A stretch of 64,000 nucleotides of DNA from Staphylococcus sp. KG4-3 (GCF_033597815.2 NZ_CP166245.1:1612001-1676000), one strand, 5' to 3'; positions 42,353 to 52,334 are shown, counted from the stretch's first letter. Program-made: numbers and translations. The notes: a model not told the origin generated them from the sequence alone.

Positions 42353-42811
42353 TTACTCGTATTTAGATGGTGGCTGTAGTTCAATATGCTCCCCAAGTTG
42401 ATTTAGGTCTTGCTCCATTTCTATTTCAGTTTTATAAACACGAATGGAGTCTGAACCAAATTTATAAATTATAAATTCATCGCCACGTTGGCCTGCTAGA
42501 TATTTATCGCTATATCCCATTCTACCAATTCCTGAAACAGACATAAATTCTTTCTTATCTATCCAATCAAATACATTTTTAGCCTGACTGCGAGGGACAT
42601 TTTTCAAAATATCATTGTCTTCTACAGAATAACGTTGACCACCTGTTAAACCACCTTCTGATTGGGTGTTGCTCGTAGGTGGCTCATTATTATGTACTGG
42701 GTTCCATTGCTGGTCTTTTAAAAACGGCGCATATTTCAACGCGAAGAATACAATGATTATAATTGCTATAATAGCTATAAAGTTTTTAATAATACTAAAT
42801 ATAAACCGCAT
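42353..42811 (-). CDS. Membrane-anchored protein, DUF4930-like
   Basis: The 152-residue protein has one N-terminal membrane helix (FIFSIIKNFIAIIAIIIIVFFALKY), a polar linker (PPTSNTQSEGGLTGGQR) and an extracytoplasmic domain with FDWIDKKEFMSVSGIGRMGYS and RGDEFIIYKFGSDSIRVY. ATG 42811 has GGAGG seven bases upstream; the ATG at 42826 precedes that site. Staphylococcus-type protein, tentatively DUF4930, function unknown. Divergent from the small membrane gene at 42961. Confidence 0.75.
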   Translation of the reverse strand: MRFIFSIIKNFIAIIAIIIIVFFALKYAPFLKDQQWNPVHNNEPPTSNTQSEGGLTGGQRYSVEDNDILKNVPRSQAKNVFDWIDKKEFMSVSGIGRMGYSDKYLAGQRGDEFIIYKFGSDSIRVYKTEIEMEQDLNQLGEHIELQPPSKYE

Positions 42812-42960
42812 GAACCACCCTCCCATAATTTCACCCTATATTATAAAATCAATTAATTTAAATATCATCAGTCTGTAGTAGTATCCAAAAGTTAACGATA
42901 GACTGATGCATACATGCTTTTTTCATAGTACAATTATGTACAAAGGGAGTGAAATATAAT

Positions 42961-43137
42961 ATGAGTATTATATCTATAATCCTACTTGCCCTCTTAGTTA
43001 TATTATTATTTAGAGTAGGTTTATCAATTTTAAGATTTTTAATATACGTTGGAATTATTGTATTATGTATATATCTAGGTTATCAAGGTATTCTTTGGAT
43101 AATGGAAAACTTTAATAATTACTTTAGTTTTATATAA
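42961..43137 (+). CDS. Small hydrophobic membrane protein (58 residues)
   Basis: The ORF begins MSIISIILLALLVILLFRVG and is almost wholly hydrophobic, with two membrane helices broken by LRFLIYVG. GGGAG lies 11 bases before this ATG, and a strong hairpin terminator ends the transcript at 43238-43274. No family recognised. It shares a promoter region with the divergent DUF4930-like gene, with a hairpin (CATCAGTCT/AGACTGATG) in between. Confidence 0.7.
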   Translation: MSIISIILLALLVILLFRVGLSILRFLIYVGIIVLCIYLGYQGILWIMENFNNYFSFI

Positions 43138-43237
43138 ATAACACAATCTATGCATGTTATCACAGATATAGATTATTCCAGTAGCAGACTATAGTATTAC
43201 TTAAATATACTTGTAATATTATAATTTGGTTGTTCAG

Positions 43238-43274
43238 ACGGAGCAAGGAATCAAAAATGGATTCCTTGCTCCGT
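43238..43274 (+). terminator. Strong terminator after the 58-residue gene
   Basis: ACGGAGCAAGGAATC pairs with GATTCCTTGCTCCGT (15 bp) with a seven-base loop, then TTTTTTTT. Confidence 0.95.
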
Positions 43275-43390
43275 TTTTTTTAACATTCAACTATAGTTAC
43301 ATCTATGGAAATTGAGATGTTAAACATATTTCATAATCAAAAATATTTTCTAACCTTAATATAAAAACTAATGTTTCACAAACATTATAG

Positions 43391-43672
43391 TTATTTTTTA
43401 ACATTATTTGATAGCACTTGATAAAAATAATAACAAGCACACAATAATAATGCCCATATAACAGCTATAATCAATGAACCTATTAAATATAACCAAAAAG
43501 ATGTGTGATTCGTACTAAAAATAAAGAATAGCATAGTAGTTAATAAGACACCTACAACTGAAATAACTACTGTTTTTTTAGTACTGTTAAAATCAATAGG
43601 CTTTTTAATTCTAACTAATTGCATTAAATAAACTACCGGCAGTAACAAACCAATCAATAATATCGTTCCCAC
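43391..43672 (-). CDS. Small integral membrane protein (93 residues)
   Basis: The ORF has three membrane helices: MGTILLIGLLLPVVYLMQLV, VVISVVGVLLTTMLFFIF and LIGSLIIAVIWALLLCACYY, with short basic loops. It has a plausible GGAGG-type site upstream. No known family or partner was recognised; it sits alone between radC and the divergent small genes. Similar small proteins occur at this place in staphylococci, but that is only a context impression. Confidence 0.65.
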   Translation of the reverse strand: MGTILLIGLLLPVVYLMQLVRIKKPIDFNSTKKTVVISVVGVLLTTMLFFIFSTNHTSFWLYLIGSLIIAVIWALLLCACYYFYQVLSNNVKK

Positions 43673-43819
43673 TTGATAACGCCTCCTTAATTATCAACTT
43701 GATTATACCGTAACTGAGTGAGTACAGAAAGCCAAAATTAATACTAAAGCATGCAATAAAAATATAATAATGCGTTAATCAGTCTATGCGTTTATGTAAG
43801 CAACTTCGTATATCATGTT

Positions 43820-44497
43820 TTAATCAAAATAGCCGTCCTCTACCATACTCATATAAGTATGATCTCCAATAATAATATGGTCCAGTAAATCTATTCCTAG
43901 AATTTCTCCACATTCTCTTAATCTATCAGTTGTCCTAATATCTTCTTTGGACGGTGTAGTATCACCTGATGGATGATTGTGAAGCACCACAATTGCATTA
44001 CTTGCACATTTTATAGCTTCGCTAAATATTTCTCGAGGATGAACGATTGATGAATTTAATGTTCCAATAAATATTGTTTTCTGCTTAATAACAACATTCT
44101 TAGAATTAAGAAATAACACAATAAACTTTTCCTGAGTTAAATGCTCCATTTTTCCCATCATAAAATTAGCAACATCTTGAGGACTAGTAATTTGTATCTT
44201 CTCATCTAAACTCCCCGAATGCATGCGTTCCCCTAGCTCAAAAGCAGCTTTTAGAATCAATGCTTTATATAAACCAATTCCCTTCACTTTATTCAAATCA
44301 TTGATGGATAATGCCTTTAACTGTTTTAAACTTTCTACTGACTTTAACAATTCATTAGCTATATCTAAACTTGAAAACCCTTTTCTACCTGTATTAATTA
44401 AAATGGCTAGTAGTTCACCATCAGATAAATGTGCAGGTCCATTGTTTAACAATCTTTCTCTAGGTTTCTGATTATTGGCGAGTTCTTTTATTTTCAT
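43820..44497 (-). CDS. radC: RadC/YsxA family JAB1-type protein
   Basis: The 225-residue protein has an N-terminal helix-hairpin-helix ([17 protein letters not shown]) and a C-terminal JAMM metalloprotease-like domain with [17 protein letters not shown] near residue 170; the histidines and aspartate that would bind zinc are present. RadC is no longer thought to be a DNA repair protein; its substrate is unknown. It follows the prepilin-peptidase gene by two bases. Confidence 0.93.
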   Translation of the reverse strand: MKIKELANNQKPRERLLNNGPAHLSDGELLAILINTGRKGFSSLDIANELLKSVESLKQLKALSINDLNKVKGIGLYKALILKAAFELGERMHSGSLDEKIQITSPQDVANFMMGKMEHLTQEKFIVLFLNSKNVVIKQKTIFIGTLNSSIVHPREIFSEAIKCASNAIVVLHNHPSGDTTPSKEDIRTTDRLRECGEILGIDLLDHIIIGDHTYMSMVEDGYFD

Positions 44498-44499
44498 TT

Positions 44500-45204
44500 T
44501 TAAAAACCTCCAAAGTTTAAATTTTGAGATGTTATAAGCATTATATTAAATGCGATATAAATAAAAGGAATAAGTGGAATTCTTGCTCTTTCATTACGAG
44601 AAACAAGTAACACGAGCAAAGCAAAAACACCACCACAGATAAATGTAAACAAAAGAGTGATTAAAAACTCTGAAGATGCTAAAGCTAAAGCTAGCAAAGA
44701 AAAGATAATTATATCTCCATAGCCAATGGCATTATGAAATAGTAAATAAAATATATGAAGCAAGCTCGTTACGAAGAAAAATGACATGATATGAATTGGA
44801 GTAATAAAACAAATGCAAATAGCAAAAACGACTACCACATGCAAAGGAACTGTGTATGTCTTAATATCAAATATAGAAAAGGTGAGGAGGAATAAATAAA
44901 TTAGTATTAAAGTAGTGTTGTCAATCGTTAGTTTGTGAGGTAAATAAATCATGTAAAATACAGGAATCAAAGAAAGAAACTCCCCAAGCAGATAAAAAAC
45001 ACTTATTCTGCGATTACAGCATTTTGAAGTGCCTCTTAAAAAAATAAAGCTTAAAATTGGTATTGTTTCTATTATAGTTATTTTTTTGCGACAATAATCA
45101 CATCTTGAACGGGTTGTGAGATAACTTATTTTCAGGTTTTCTACAAAACATAGCTGATATAAAAAACTAAATAATATAGGACAAATTAAAAGCAGCGTTA
45201 TCAA
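44500..45204 (-). CDS. comC: Prepilin peptidase (type IV leader peptidase, ComC type)
   Basis: The 234-residue membrane protein has the A24 aspartates in FDIKTYTVP near residue 115 and [10 protein letters not shown] near 170 (the GxGD motif), with about seven membrane helices. The N-terminal domain carries CDYC, then KCCNRRIS; canonical proteins have a second CxxC there, so the fourth zinc cysteine is replaced by arginine (codon CGC). It should mature ComG pseudopilins needed for DNA uptake. Start uncertain: TTG at 45204 or GTG at 45207, GGAGG nearby; an upstream TTG would include the ribosome site. It precedes radC. Confidence 0.85.
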   Translation of the reverse strand: MITLLLICPILFSFLYQLCFVENLKISYLTTRSRCDYCRKKITIIETIPILSFIFLRGTSKCCNRRISVFYLLGEFLSLIPVFYMIYLPHKLTIDNTTLILIYLFLLTFSIFDIKTYTVPLHVVVVFAICICFITPIHIMSFFFVTSLLHIFYLLFHNAIGYGDIIIFSLLALALASSEFLITLLFTFICGGVFALLVLLVSRNERARIPLIPFIYIAFNIMLITSQNLNFGGF

Positions 45205-45283
45205 CACTTCACCTCCTAACAAATATTATAGCATCAATCCATAATACCAATAAGAAAAATAACACTATTGAAATAATTTCAAC

Positions 45284-45339
45284 AATGCTCAATCAACAAA
45301 CCAAATTTTGTATATAGTTTAGTTTGTTGATTGAGCATT
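45284..45339. repeat. Perfect 18-bp inverted repeat
   Basis: AATGCTCAATCAACAAAC (45284-45301) and its exact complement (45322-45339) enclose 20 bases. There is no T-tract of note. It is upstream of comC and downstream of the terminator at 45384-45416. It may be a structured RNA, a protein site or a decayed terminator. Confidence 0.7.
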
Positions 45340-45383
45340 ATCACCACATATTATTTCATTAATGAATTATATTTTAGAATAAT

Positions 45384-45416
45384 AAAACCAGCTCAACAAT
45401 ATAATGAGCTGGTTTT
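45384..45416. terminator. Terminator after the squalene/phytoene-synthase-like gene
   Basis: AAAACCAGCTCA and TGAGCTGGTTTT form a 12-bp stem with a nine-base loop and A/T tracts on both sides. It lies about 75 bases past the stop at 45493. Confidence 0.85.
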
Positions 45417-45492
45417 ATAAGTATAAAGTTACTAATAGTTTTAATTTTGTAACATTAATAAAAATGAATCATTCAAAAAAAGGTTTTAGCAT

Positions 45493-46311
45493 CTAATCTT
45501 GTTGAATTTCATCGACAGTTTCTTCTACTTCTTTTCTGGATATCTTCTCTCTACCATTTTTCATTGCTTTAAGTGATTTGTGAGCCAGCGCTAATGGTAA
45601 ACGACAAAAGAGTAAAATAGTTTTTTTATTAATATCTTTCATATATGCATCTGCTTTAGCTAAATTATCTTCAGCATATTTAAACAAATCATCACGTGTC
45701 CAATCATCCGGTACAAAACTTACACCACGTTCTGCTAAATCTTCTTGTTCATTTCTAAGAATGTTAACAGCTTGCAAGCCTCGTCCGTAACCAATTGCCA
45801 ATTCCCTATCTGTTTTAACATTTGCACATAAGTCCCACAATTGCGAGAGCATGACACCGACAAGTCCCGCTACATAATATGTATAATCATCTAAATCATC
45901 CTTGGTATGGATGTCCCAGTTTGCTTTAGCCCATTTTGCCATACCAAATGCCATTTCGCTAGAAGCCTCTAATACAATTGATACTGTCTTATTTGGACAA
46001 GCTTCTATCCACTCACCTAATCTTAAAGTGACTTCAGGCATTTTATCCTTCACGGGTTCAAGAATTTGCATGTATTTCGCTTCATCAAAAGGAGCTTTAA
46101 ATAACTCACTTACTTGCATCAGTATTGAATGTTTTAAATCGTTATCCAATTCCTCGTGATCTTCAATTTCATCTATTGCTCTTAATACTAAATAAGCAGA
46201 TGCTACCGTATGTTTTAACTCTTTTTCTAAAAAAGTTATCGGAATATAAAAAGTACGACTTGTTTCTTTTAAAACACGCATTGCATCTTTTGGGAATTTC
46301 TTTTCAGTCAT
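45493..46311 (-). CDS. Squalene/phytoene synthase family protein
   Basis: The 272-residue protein has the all-helical isoprenoid-synthase fold. SRTFYIPITFLEKE lies near the start, the first acidic motif is RAIDEIEDH near residue 45, and the second is GLQAVNILRNEQED near 185; the usual second motif reads R-D-x-x-x-D, and here the first aspartate is asparagine. The C-terminal half has YAEDNLAKADAYM. So a head-to-head prenyl transferase fold is clear but catalysis is open. It is apart from any crt operon. A poor ribosome site (GGGAGG, 12 bases) precedes ATG 46311. Confidence 0.8.
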   Translation of the reverse strand: MTEKKFPKDAMRVLKETSRTFYIPITFLEKELKHTVASAYLVLRAIDEIEDHEELDNDLKHSILMQVSELFKAPFDEAKYMQILEPVKDKMPEVTLRLGEWIEACPNKTVSIVLEASSEMAFGMAKWAKANWDIHTKDDLDDYTYYVAGLVGVMLSQLWDLCANVKTDRELAIGYGRGLQAVNILRNEQEDLAERGVSFVPDDWTRDDLFKYAEDNLAKADAYMKDINKKTILLFCRLPLALAHKSLKAMKNGREKISRKEVEETVDEIQQD

Positions 46312-46498
46312 TTTAATCTAATACCTCCCCTTTTTTAAATATTATCATATAATTACAAAATAAAATAGGAAATGCTTGTCACCTAATTTAATCAAAATAG
46401 ACTCGTCAAAAAATTGACAAACCTCAAATTTTCAAACTAACTTTTTACTCTTTATTAAAATTATATTTAGATATCACTTTTTTATTTAACACAAAAAT

Positions 46499-46535
46499 AA
46501 GCGAATGATTCAACAACCTATCGAACCGTTCGCTT
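46499..46535 (-). terminator. Terminator after folC
   Basis: AAGCGAA and TTCGCTT close a longer, imperfect stem (GGTTC/GAATC within) and are followed on the minus strand by ATTTTTG. It lies just past the folC stop. Confidence 0.75.
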
Positions 46536-46552
46536 ACTTATTAAATATATAT

Positions 46553-47818
46553 TTAACTAAAATTAACTTTAGCTTTTACTTCACTTATAAAGTACAAGCT
46601 TCCAGTAATAATTAAACCGTCGCCTTCATATGATTCGATAAACTTCACATAATCATCAACAAGTACTTTTTGATCAAATCGAACTTCATCAAAAATCGTT
46701 TCTTTTGTTAAAGCTTTCGGAAAATCAAAATCTGTTATATAGAATGTAGAAGCAATCGTTTTTAGTTGATCCACCATAGCATTTAAAGGTTTTCCTTTGA
46801 TTGCAGAAAATAAAATATCAATATTTTCAGTATGATAATAATTTTTCATCGTACTTATTAACGCTTCTACACTTTCAACGTTATGTGCGCCATCGACAAT
46901 CATCAAAGGACGTTCTTTCACTTGTTCAATTCGACCAGTCCAACTCACCGATTCAATACCATCAATCATTTTATTGAAATCTAAATCAACGATATCTGAC
47001 TCATTTAATTCAATAAGTGCGGTAATTGCTAACGCGGCATTTTCTTTTTGGTGTTCACCTAACATATTTAATAAAAGCGTCTCAAGTTCATAATCTTTAT
47101 AGCGATAAGTGAATTCTTCATCTTCAGAGATAACACTAATATCTCTATCCAACTCAATTCCTTCAGCATTTTGTTGTTCAACATAATCACGAATAACTTT
47201 AAGCGCTTCTTCGTTTTTCACAGCATAAATAATAGGTGTGTTTGGTTTTACTATCGCACCTTTGTCTTTTGCAATATCTACATACGTGTCGCCCAATATA
47301 TCAGTATGGTCTAAACCTATACTTGTCAATATTGATAAGATTGGTTTAAAAACATTGGTAGAATCATTTTTAATACCTAATCCCGCTTCAACAATTACAA
47401 AGTCAACTGGGTGGATTTCACCAAAATATAAAAACATCATCGTTGTAATAATCTCAAATTCGGTTGCAGTTCCAAGGTCAGTTTCCACTTCTAAGGCTTC
47501 GCTTACTGGTTTTACTCTTTGAACTAATTTAACAATATCATCATCACTTATTGGTACACCATTCAAACTAATACGTTCGTTGAATGTTTCAATAAATGGC
47601 GATGTGAAAGTGCCCACATCATATCCGTTATCAACAAGTGCTGAACGTAGATACGACACCGTGGACCCTTTGCCATTTGTGCCACCAACATGAATACCGT
47701 TTATATTAAATTGAGGATTATTTAGTCTATCCAACATCCACTCCATACGTTTGACGCCTGGTTTAATACCAAATTTAGTTCGTTCATGTATCCAATATAA
47801 GCTATCTAGGTAATTCAT
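46553..47818 (-). CDS. folC: Folylpolyglutamate synthase/dihydrofolate synthase
   Basis: The 421-residue Mur-ligase-type protein has the ATP-binding VGGTNGKGSTVSYLRS near residue 42, the ligase LGLDHTDILGDTY near 168, and the C-terminal VDGAHNVESV near 300. It adds glutamates to folates. It follows valS by 12 bases, the standard staphylococcal and Bacillus order. Confidence 0.96.
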   Translation of the reverse strand: MNYLDSLYWIHERTKFGIKPGVKRMEWMLDRLNNPQFNINGIHVGGTNGKGSTVSYLRSALVDNGYDVGTFTSPFIETFNERISLNGVPISDDDIVKLVQRVKPVSEALEVETDLGTATEFEIITTMMFLYFGEIHPVDFVIVEAGLGIKNDSTNVFKPILSILTSIGLDHTDILGDTYVDIAKDKGAIVKPNTPIIYAVKNEEALKVIRDYVEQQNAEGIELDRDISVISEDEEFTYRYKDYELETLLLNMLGEHQKENAALAITALIELNESDIVDLDFNKMIDGIESVSWTGRIEQVKERPLMIVDGAHNVESVEALISTMKNYYHTENIDILFSAIKGKPLNAMVDQLKTIASTFYITDFDFPKALTKETIFDEVRFDQKVLVDDYVKFIESYEGDGLIITGSLYFISEVKAKVNFS

Positions 47819-47829
47819 TTTAAGGACTC

Positions 47830-50460
47830 CTATGCTTTTAATTGATTAATTCGTAATTTAACACCGTCATATTTCTCTTGATATGTTTGTTTCTTCTCAC
47901 GTTCTTCATTAATAACTTTTTCAGGTGCTTTATTGACGAAGTTTTCATTTGCTAATTTCTTATTCACGCGATCGAGCTCTTTTTCCCATTTCAAGAGTTC
48001 ATTCTCTAAACGCTCAATTTCTTTATCCATATCTATTAGACCTTCCAATGGTAACACAACTTCACCAGCAGTCGTAACAGAGGTCATGGCTTTTTCAGGA
48101 ATTTCAATATCCATATCAATTGTCAATTCACTTGGATGACAGAATCTATCAATATAATTCGAATTGTTTAACAATGTCTCTTTGATATTATCATCTTTTG
48201 CTTTAATAAAGATTGGAATTGCCTTTGAAAGCGGCGTATCTACTTCAAGACGTGATTGTCTAACTGATTTAATAATTTCAACAAGTTGTTGCATCGTTTC
48301 TTTACTGTCATCAAATGTGAGTTCGTCATTCACTTTTGGCCAAGATGCGTTTACAATTGTTTCACCTTCATGAGGTAAGTTTTGCCATATTTGCTCAGTA
48401 ACAAATGGCATAAATGGGTGTAACATTCTCATTGTGTTATCGAGAACATACGTAAGTACTGAACGTGTAACTTGCTTTTGCGCTTCATCTTCACCGTTCA
48501 TAGGTATCTTACTCATCTCGATATACCAATCACAGAATTCATCCCAAATAAAGTTATAAAGAGTACGACCAACCTCACCAAATTCATATTTATCACTTAA
48601 ATCCGTAACATTTGCAATGGTTTCATTTAATCGAGTTAAAATCCACTTATCTGCAAGAGAAAGGTTTCCTGATAAGTCTACATCTTCTACCTTAAAGTCT
48701 TCACCAATATTCATAATACTAAATCTCGCAGCATTCCATATTTTATTAATGAAATTCCATACAGATTCAACTTTTTCAGTAGAATAACGTAAATCATGAC
48801 CAGGAGATGAACCTGTAGCAAGGAAGTATCTTAAGCTGTCTGCACCATACTCATCAATGACATCCATAGGATCCACACCATTGCCAAGTGATTTACTCAT
48901 CTTCCTCCCGTCTTCTGCACGGACTAATCCGTGTAATAATACATCGTTAAAAGGACGTTTTCCAGTAAATTCTAAACCTTGGAATATCATTCTTGCAACC
49001 CAGAAGAAGATAATGTCATATCCAGTTACTAATGCATTAGTTGGGAAGTAACGTTGGAAGTCTTCTGCTTCTGTATCTGGCCAACCTAATGTTGAAAATG
49101 GCCATAAAGCACTTGAGAACCAAGTATCTAATACGTCTTCATCTTGAGTCCAATTTTCAATATCTTCAGGTGCTGATTCACCCACATAAATTTCGCCCGT
49201 TTCTTTATGGTACCAAGCTGGAATTTGATGCCCCCACCAAAGTTGACGTGATATTGTCCAGTCTCTAATTTCTTCCATCCAACGATTAAAAGTTTTTTCA
49301 AAACGTGCAGGAACAAAATCAATTCTATCGTCTGTTTTTTGATTATCTAGTGCTTGCTCAGCAAGTGGTTTCATTTTAACAAACCATTGTGTTGATAAAT
49401 ACGGCTCTACAACTGCGCCAGAACGCTCTGAATGACCTACTGAATGTTCATGTGCCTCAATTTTAATAACAAGGTCTTCAGCCTCTAGATCTTTCACTAA
49501 TTGCTCACGACAATCAAATCGATCCATGCCTTGATACTTACCAGCTTTATCATTCATTTTGCCTGATTCATCCATTACGATAATGCGTTCTAAATCATGG
49601 CGATTTCCTATTTCAAAGTCATTAGGGTCATGTGCTGGTGTTACTTTCATTGCACCACTACCAAATTCAATATCAACATATTCATCTGCTAATATAGGTA
49701 GTTCTCTACCAATGATAGGTAAAATTACTTTCTTCCCAATAACATCTTTGTAACGTTCATCATTAGGGTTTACGACAATCGCAGTATCACCTAACATTGT
49801 TTCAGGACGTGTTGTAGCAATTTCAATAAATCCATCACCATCTGCATATGGATATTTAAAATGGTAAAACTTACCTTCAACATCTTCATGTATTACTTCA
49901 ATGTCAGATAAAGCAGTACGTGCGATTGGATCCCAATTTATAATATATTCACCGCGATATATTAAACCTTTATTATACATATCCACAAATACTTTTTTCA
50001 CAGCTTTACTTAAACCTTCGTCTAACGTGAAACGTTCTCTACTGTAATCTAAGCCTAGGCCAAGTTTCGCCCACTGTTCTCTGATAAAATTAGCGTATTC
50101 TTCTTTCCAATCCCAAGCTTGTTCAAGGAATTTTTCTCGACCTAAATCATGTCTTGATAAACCTTGCTCGTTTAACTTTGCTTCTACTTTTGCTTGCGTA
50201 GCAATACCTGCATGATCCATGCCTGGTAAATATAAAGTATCATAGCCTTGCATACGTTTCATTCGCGTTAATATATCTTGTAATGTAGTATCCCATGCAT
50301 GCCCTAAATGTAATTTACCAGTTACGTTTGGTGGTGGAATTACAATTGTATATGTCTCTTTTGAACTATCTTCTGTCGCTTTAAAATAACCATTGTTAAC
50401 CCATTGGTCATAACGTCCAGACTCGACTTCGTTCGGATTATATTTTGGTTTCATTTCCAT
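47830..50460 (-). CDS. valS: Valine--tRNA ligase
   Basis: The 876-residue class I synthetase has the HIGH-type motif [11 protein letters not shown] near residue 47, the CP1 editing domain (about 200-390), [12 protein letters not shown] near 527, the anticodon-binding domain and a C-terminal coiled coil ([20 protein letters not shown]). It is preceded by a Val T-box, and folC follows. Confidence 0.98.
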   Translation of the reverse strand: MEMKPKYNPNEVESGRYDQWVNNGYFKATEDSSKETYTIVIPPPNVTGKLHLGHAWDTTLQDILTRMKRMQGYDTLYLPGMDHAGIATQAKVEAKLNEQGLSRHDLGREKFLEQAWDWKEEYANFIREQWAKLGLGLDYSRERFTLDEGLSKAVKKVFVDMYNKGLIYRGEYIINWDPIARTALSDIEVIHEDVEGKFYHFKYPYADGDGFIEIATTRPETMLGDTAIVVNPNDERYKDVIGKKVILPIIGRELPILADEYVDIEFGSGAMKVTPAHDPNDFEIGNRHDLERIIVMDESGKMNDKAGKYQGMDRFDCREQLVKDLEAEDLVIKIEAHEHSVGHSERSGAVVEPYLSTQWFVKMKPLAEQALDNQKTDDRIDFVPARFEKTFNRWMEEIRDWTISRQLWWGHQIPAWYHKETGEIYVGESAPEDIENWTQDEDVLDTWFSSALWPFSTLGWPDTEAEDFQRYFPTNALVTGYDIIFFWVARMIFQGLEFTGKRPFNDVLLHGLVRAEDGRKMSKSLGNGVDPMDVIDEYGADSLRYFLATGSSPGHDLRYSTEKVESVWNFINKIWNAARFSIMNIGEDFKVEDVDLSGNLSLADKWILTRLNETIANVTDLSDKYEFGEVGRTLYNFIWDEFCDWYIEMSKIPMNGEDEAQKQVTRSVLTYVLDNTMRMLHPFMPFVTEQIWQNLPHEGETIVNASWPKVNDELTFDDSKETMQQLVEIIKSVRQSRLEVDTPLSKAIPIFIKAKDDNIKETLLNNSNYIDRFCHPSELTIDMDIEIPEKAMTSVTTAGEVVLPLEGLIDMDKEIERLENELLKWEKELDRVNKKLANENFVNKAPEKVINEEREKKQTYQEKYDGVKLRINQLKA

Positions 50461-50486
50461 TCGTTAAAATCCTCCTTAAAAATAAA

Positions 50487-50760
50487 AATATCCGCCCTAT
50501 CAATATAGGACGGATATTCCGTGGTACCACCTAAATTCAAGAAATTATAGTATAATTTCAAGCACTTAATTATATGATTAACGCTCAAACACGCTTTAGC
50601 CTATGCTATAATTATTTAAAAGTATTATATTTCAGCTAAAGTTCAATGTGGGCTACCTTCAATAAGTAAAATTGTACATTTACACCAACCATGTACTCTC
50701 TTCTAAATTTCAGCTTATTTACTCTTCCCAGTAGACAATATTCTTTTACTTAATTATAGT
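50487..50760 (-). promoter_or_regulatory. T-box riboswitch of valS (specifier GTA, Val)
   Basis: Minus strand AGGTGGTACCACGG (50519-50532) is the antiterminator, and the terminator (50487-50518, arms ATATCCG/CGGATAT) follows. Stem I shows AGAGA, GGTGTAAA and TTGAAGGTAGC; GTA at 50654-50656 is a valine codon in specifier position. The promoter overlaps the start of tag: TTGACT with about 17 bases to TACTAT. Confidence 0.92.
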
Positions 50761-50802
50761 ATAATGGATGTTAAAATAAGTCAATGCACTGGAGTGAAAT
50801 TT

Positions 50803-51381
50803 ATGAATGAATGCGCATTTGGAACAAAAGATCCCCTTTACCTCCACTATCACGATGAGGAATGGGGACAACCTATTTATGATAGTTTGAAATTATTTAA
50901 ATTAATTGCACTTGAATCACAACATGCGGGCCTTTCATGGTTAACTATTTTAAAGAAAAAAGAATCTTACGAACAAGCTTTTTATAATTTTGATCCAACT
51001 AAAATTTCAAAAATGACAACTGAAGATGTTGATCGATTAATGACTTTTCCCAATATCGTGCATAATCGTAAAAAGATAGAAGCAATAATTAGTCAAGCAC
51101 AAGGTTATTTCAATATAGAAAAGGATTATGGAAGCTTTAGTGACTTTTTATGGTCTTTTGTAGATTATAAACCGATTGATTGCGCCTATGCTACACCAAG
51201 TGAACGCGTTACAGTAGATGACCGTGCTACAAAACTTTCAAAGCAACTTAAAAAATATGGTTTTAAATTTTTAGGTCCTGTTACTGTTTTTTCTTTTTTA
51301 GAAGCAGCTGGTTTGTATAATGCACATTTACAAACGTGCCCGAACAACCCCAATCATTATAAAGGCAAAGGTTTTGAGTAA
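50803..51381 (+). CDS. tag: DNA-3-methyladenine glycosylase I
   Basis: The 192-residue repair enzyme removes 3-methyladenine. It starts MNECAFGTKDPLYLHYHDEEW and keeps the zinc ligands: the N-terminal Cys and His, and AHLQTCPNN at the C-terminus; the catalytic region is LESQHAGLSWLTILKK near residue 40. ATG 50803 has GGAG eight bases upstream; longer starts lack one. It is divergent from valS, and a terminator follows at 51453-51476. Confidence 0.94.
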   Translation: MNECAFGTKDPLYLHYHDEEWGQPIYDSLKLFKLIALESQHAGLSWLTILKKKESYEQAFYNFDPTKISKMTTEDVDRLMTFPNIVHNRKKIEAIISQAQGYFNIEKDYGSFSDFLWSFVDYKPIDCAYATPSERVTVDDRATKLSKQLKKYGFKFLGPVTVFSFLEAAGLYNAHLQTCPNNPNHYKGKGFE

Positions 51382-51452
51382 TATTTAAATTTCAATCTTC
51401 CCACAGTGTTTGCCCTTTTCTCGAAAATCTGCCTTTTTTTGCCCTTAAAAAT

Positions 51453-51476
51453 GCCCACCTATTCACTTAGGTGGGC
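51453..51476 (+). terminator. Terminator after tag
   Basis: GCCCACCT and AGGTGGGC form an eight-base stem with an eight-base loop, then TTTT. Confidence 0.85.
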
Positions 51477-51554
51477 TTTTGCGTATTCGTATAGTTTACT
51501 AACTTTACATGTACTAGTAACACACAATAATATATAGGCAATTACTGAAGTAAA

Positions 51555-51716
51555 TTAACCATCCTTAAATAACTGCTTTATTAAGAAACTAGCCAAACAC
51601 AAAATTATAAATACTAAAACAATTGATAGTATATCGCTTGACGTATATTTGGGTATAATAATAGCACACAAATAGGTAATAACTATGATGTATAATATAA
51701 ATGCTAAAATTTTCAT
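51555..51716 (-). CDS. Small two-helix membrane protein (53 residues), possible
   Basis: The ORF begins MKILAFILYIIVITYLCAII, then PKYTSSDILS, a second hydrophobic helix (IVLVFIILCLASFLI) and a basic end KQLFKDG. The layout is that of a small immunity or partner peptide, but no family is recognised. The ribosome site is weak. It lies 20 bases downstream of the decayed exported-protein gene, so the two may once have formed a unit. The overlapping 60-residue frame there looks like a shadow. Confidence 0.5.
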   Translation of the reverse strand: MKILAFILYIIVITYLCAIIIPKYTSSDILSIVLVFIILCLASFLIKQLFKDG

Positions 51717-51736
51717 TATTTACACTACCGTTTTTA

Positions 51737-52334
51737 TTATTGAACAACAATCCTAGAGACAGAACCATCAACTTTATCTTTTACAATAATGCCGTTTTTA
51801 TTTACAGCTTTGGAAGCATAGATACTAATAACAGAATGTGAAAAATTGGAAATCGCACCTGTTGCTGATACTGATATAACGGCTCCTAAGAAAGCCGCCG
51901 ATTCGACTGTTCCAATTCGTAATAAATTAGTTGTTGCTGCAGGAGACAAATATAGATCATTGTGCCATTTATTCCGTACGTAGCTTTAGTAACTCCGCTT
52001 TTTTAGCTGCTTCTGTGACCATTTTATTAGACGAAACTTTAGATTCTATTAAACCTTGCTTTACTAATTATTGATCAACTTCAGCATCAGATAGATATGT
52101 TACTGATTCTTCATTTTCAACTGTAACATGTTTTGCACCTTGAACACTTGGGTTAATTTGATTAACATTACTTTTTATGTTTTCTACTTCTTTAGATGAA
52201 GCATCAGTATCAGTTTTAAATGTTTCTTCATCTGTTCAATACTTTTCCGCTATACTTCGGTCAATGCCTTCAGTCGCAACAGTAACAAAAGTTATTTTTC
52301 CTGATAATAAAAAAACACATTGATTTTGCATCAT
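51737..52334 (-). pseudogene. Decayed exported-protein gene, function unknown
   Basis: From ATG 52331 one frame reads MQNQCVFLLSG, then a hydrophobic stretch ITFVTVATEG that may be a signal, then a polar helical region with in-frame stops at 52236-52238 (TGA) and 52068-52070 (TAA), then two one-base losses near 51960-51990. Restoring them gives about 198 codons ending in an alanine-rich membrane-type segment (ESAAFLGAVISVSATGAIS) and SVSRIVVQ at 51737. Lengths (595 bases plus two) fit one intact ancestor. It looks like a secreted or surface peptide or bacteriocin-like precursor, but I recognise no family. Confidence 0.7.

Noticed and set aside
51589..51771. 60-residue frame MMVLSLGLL...
   Set aside because: It overlaps the better 53-residue membrane ORF and the pseudogene end; Tyr/His-rich composition suggests a shadow frame.
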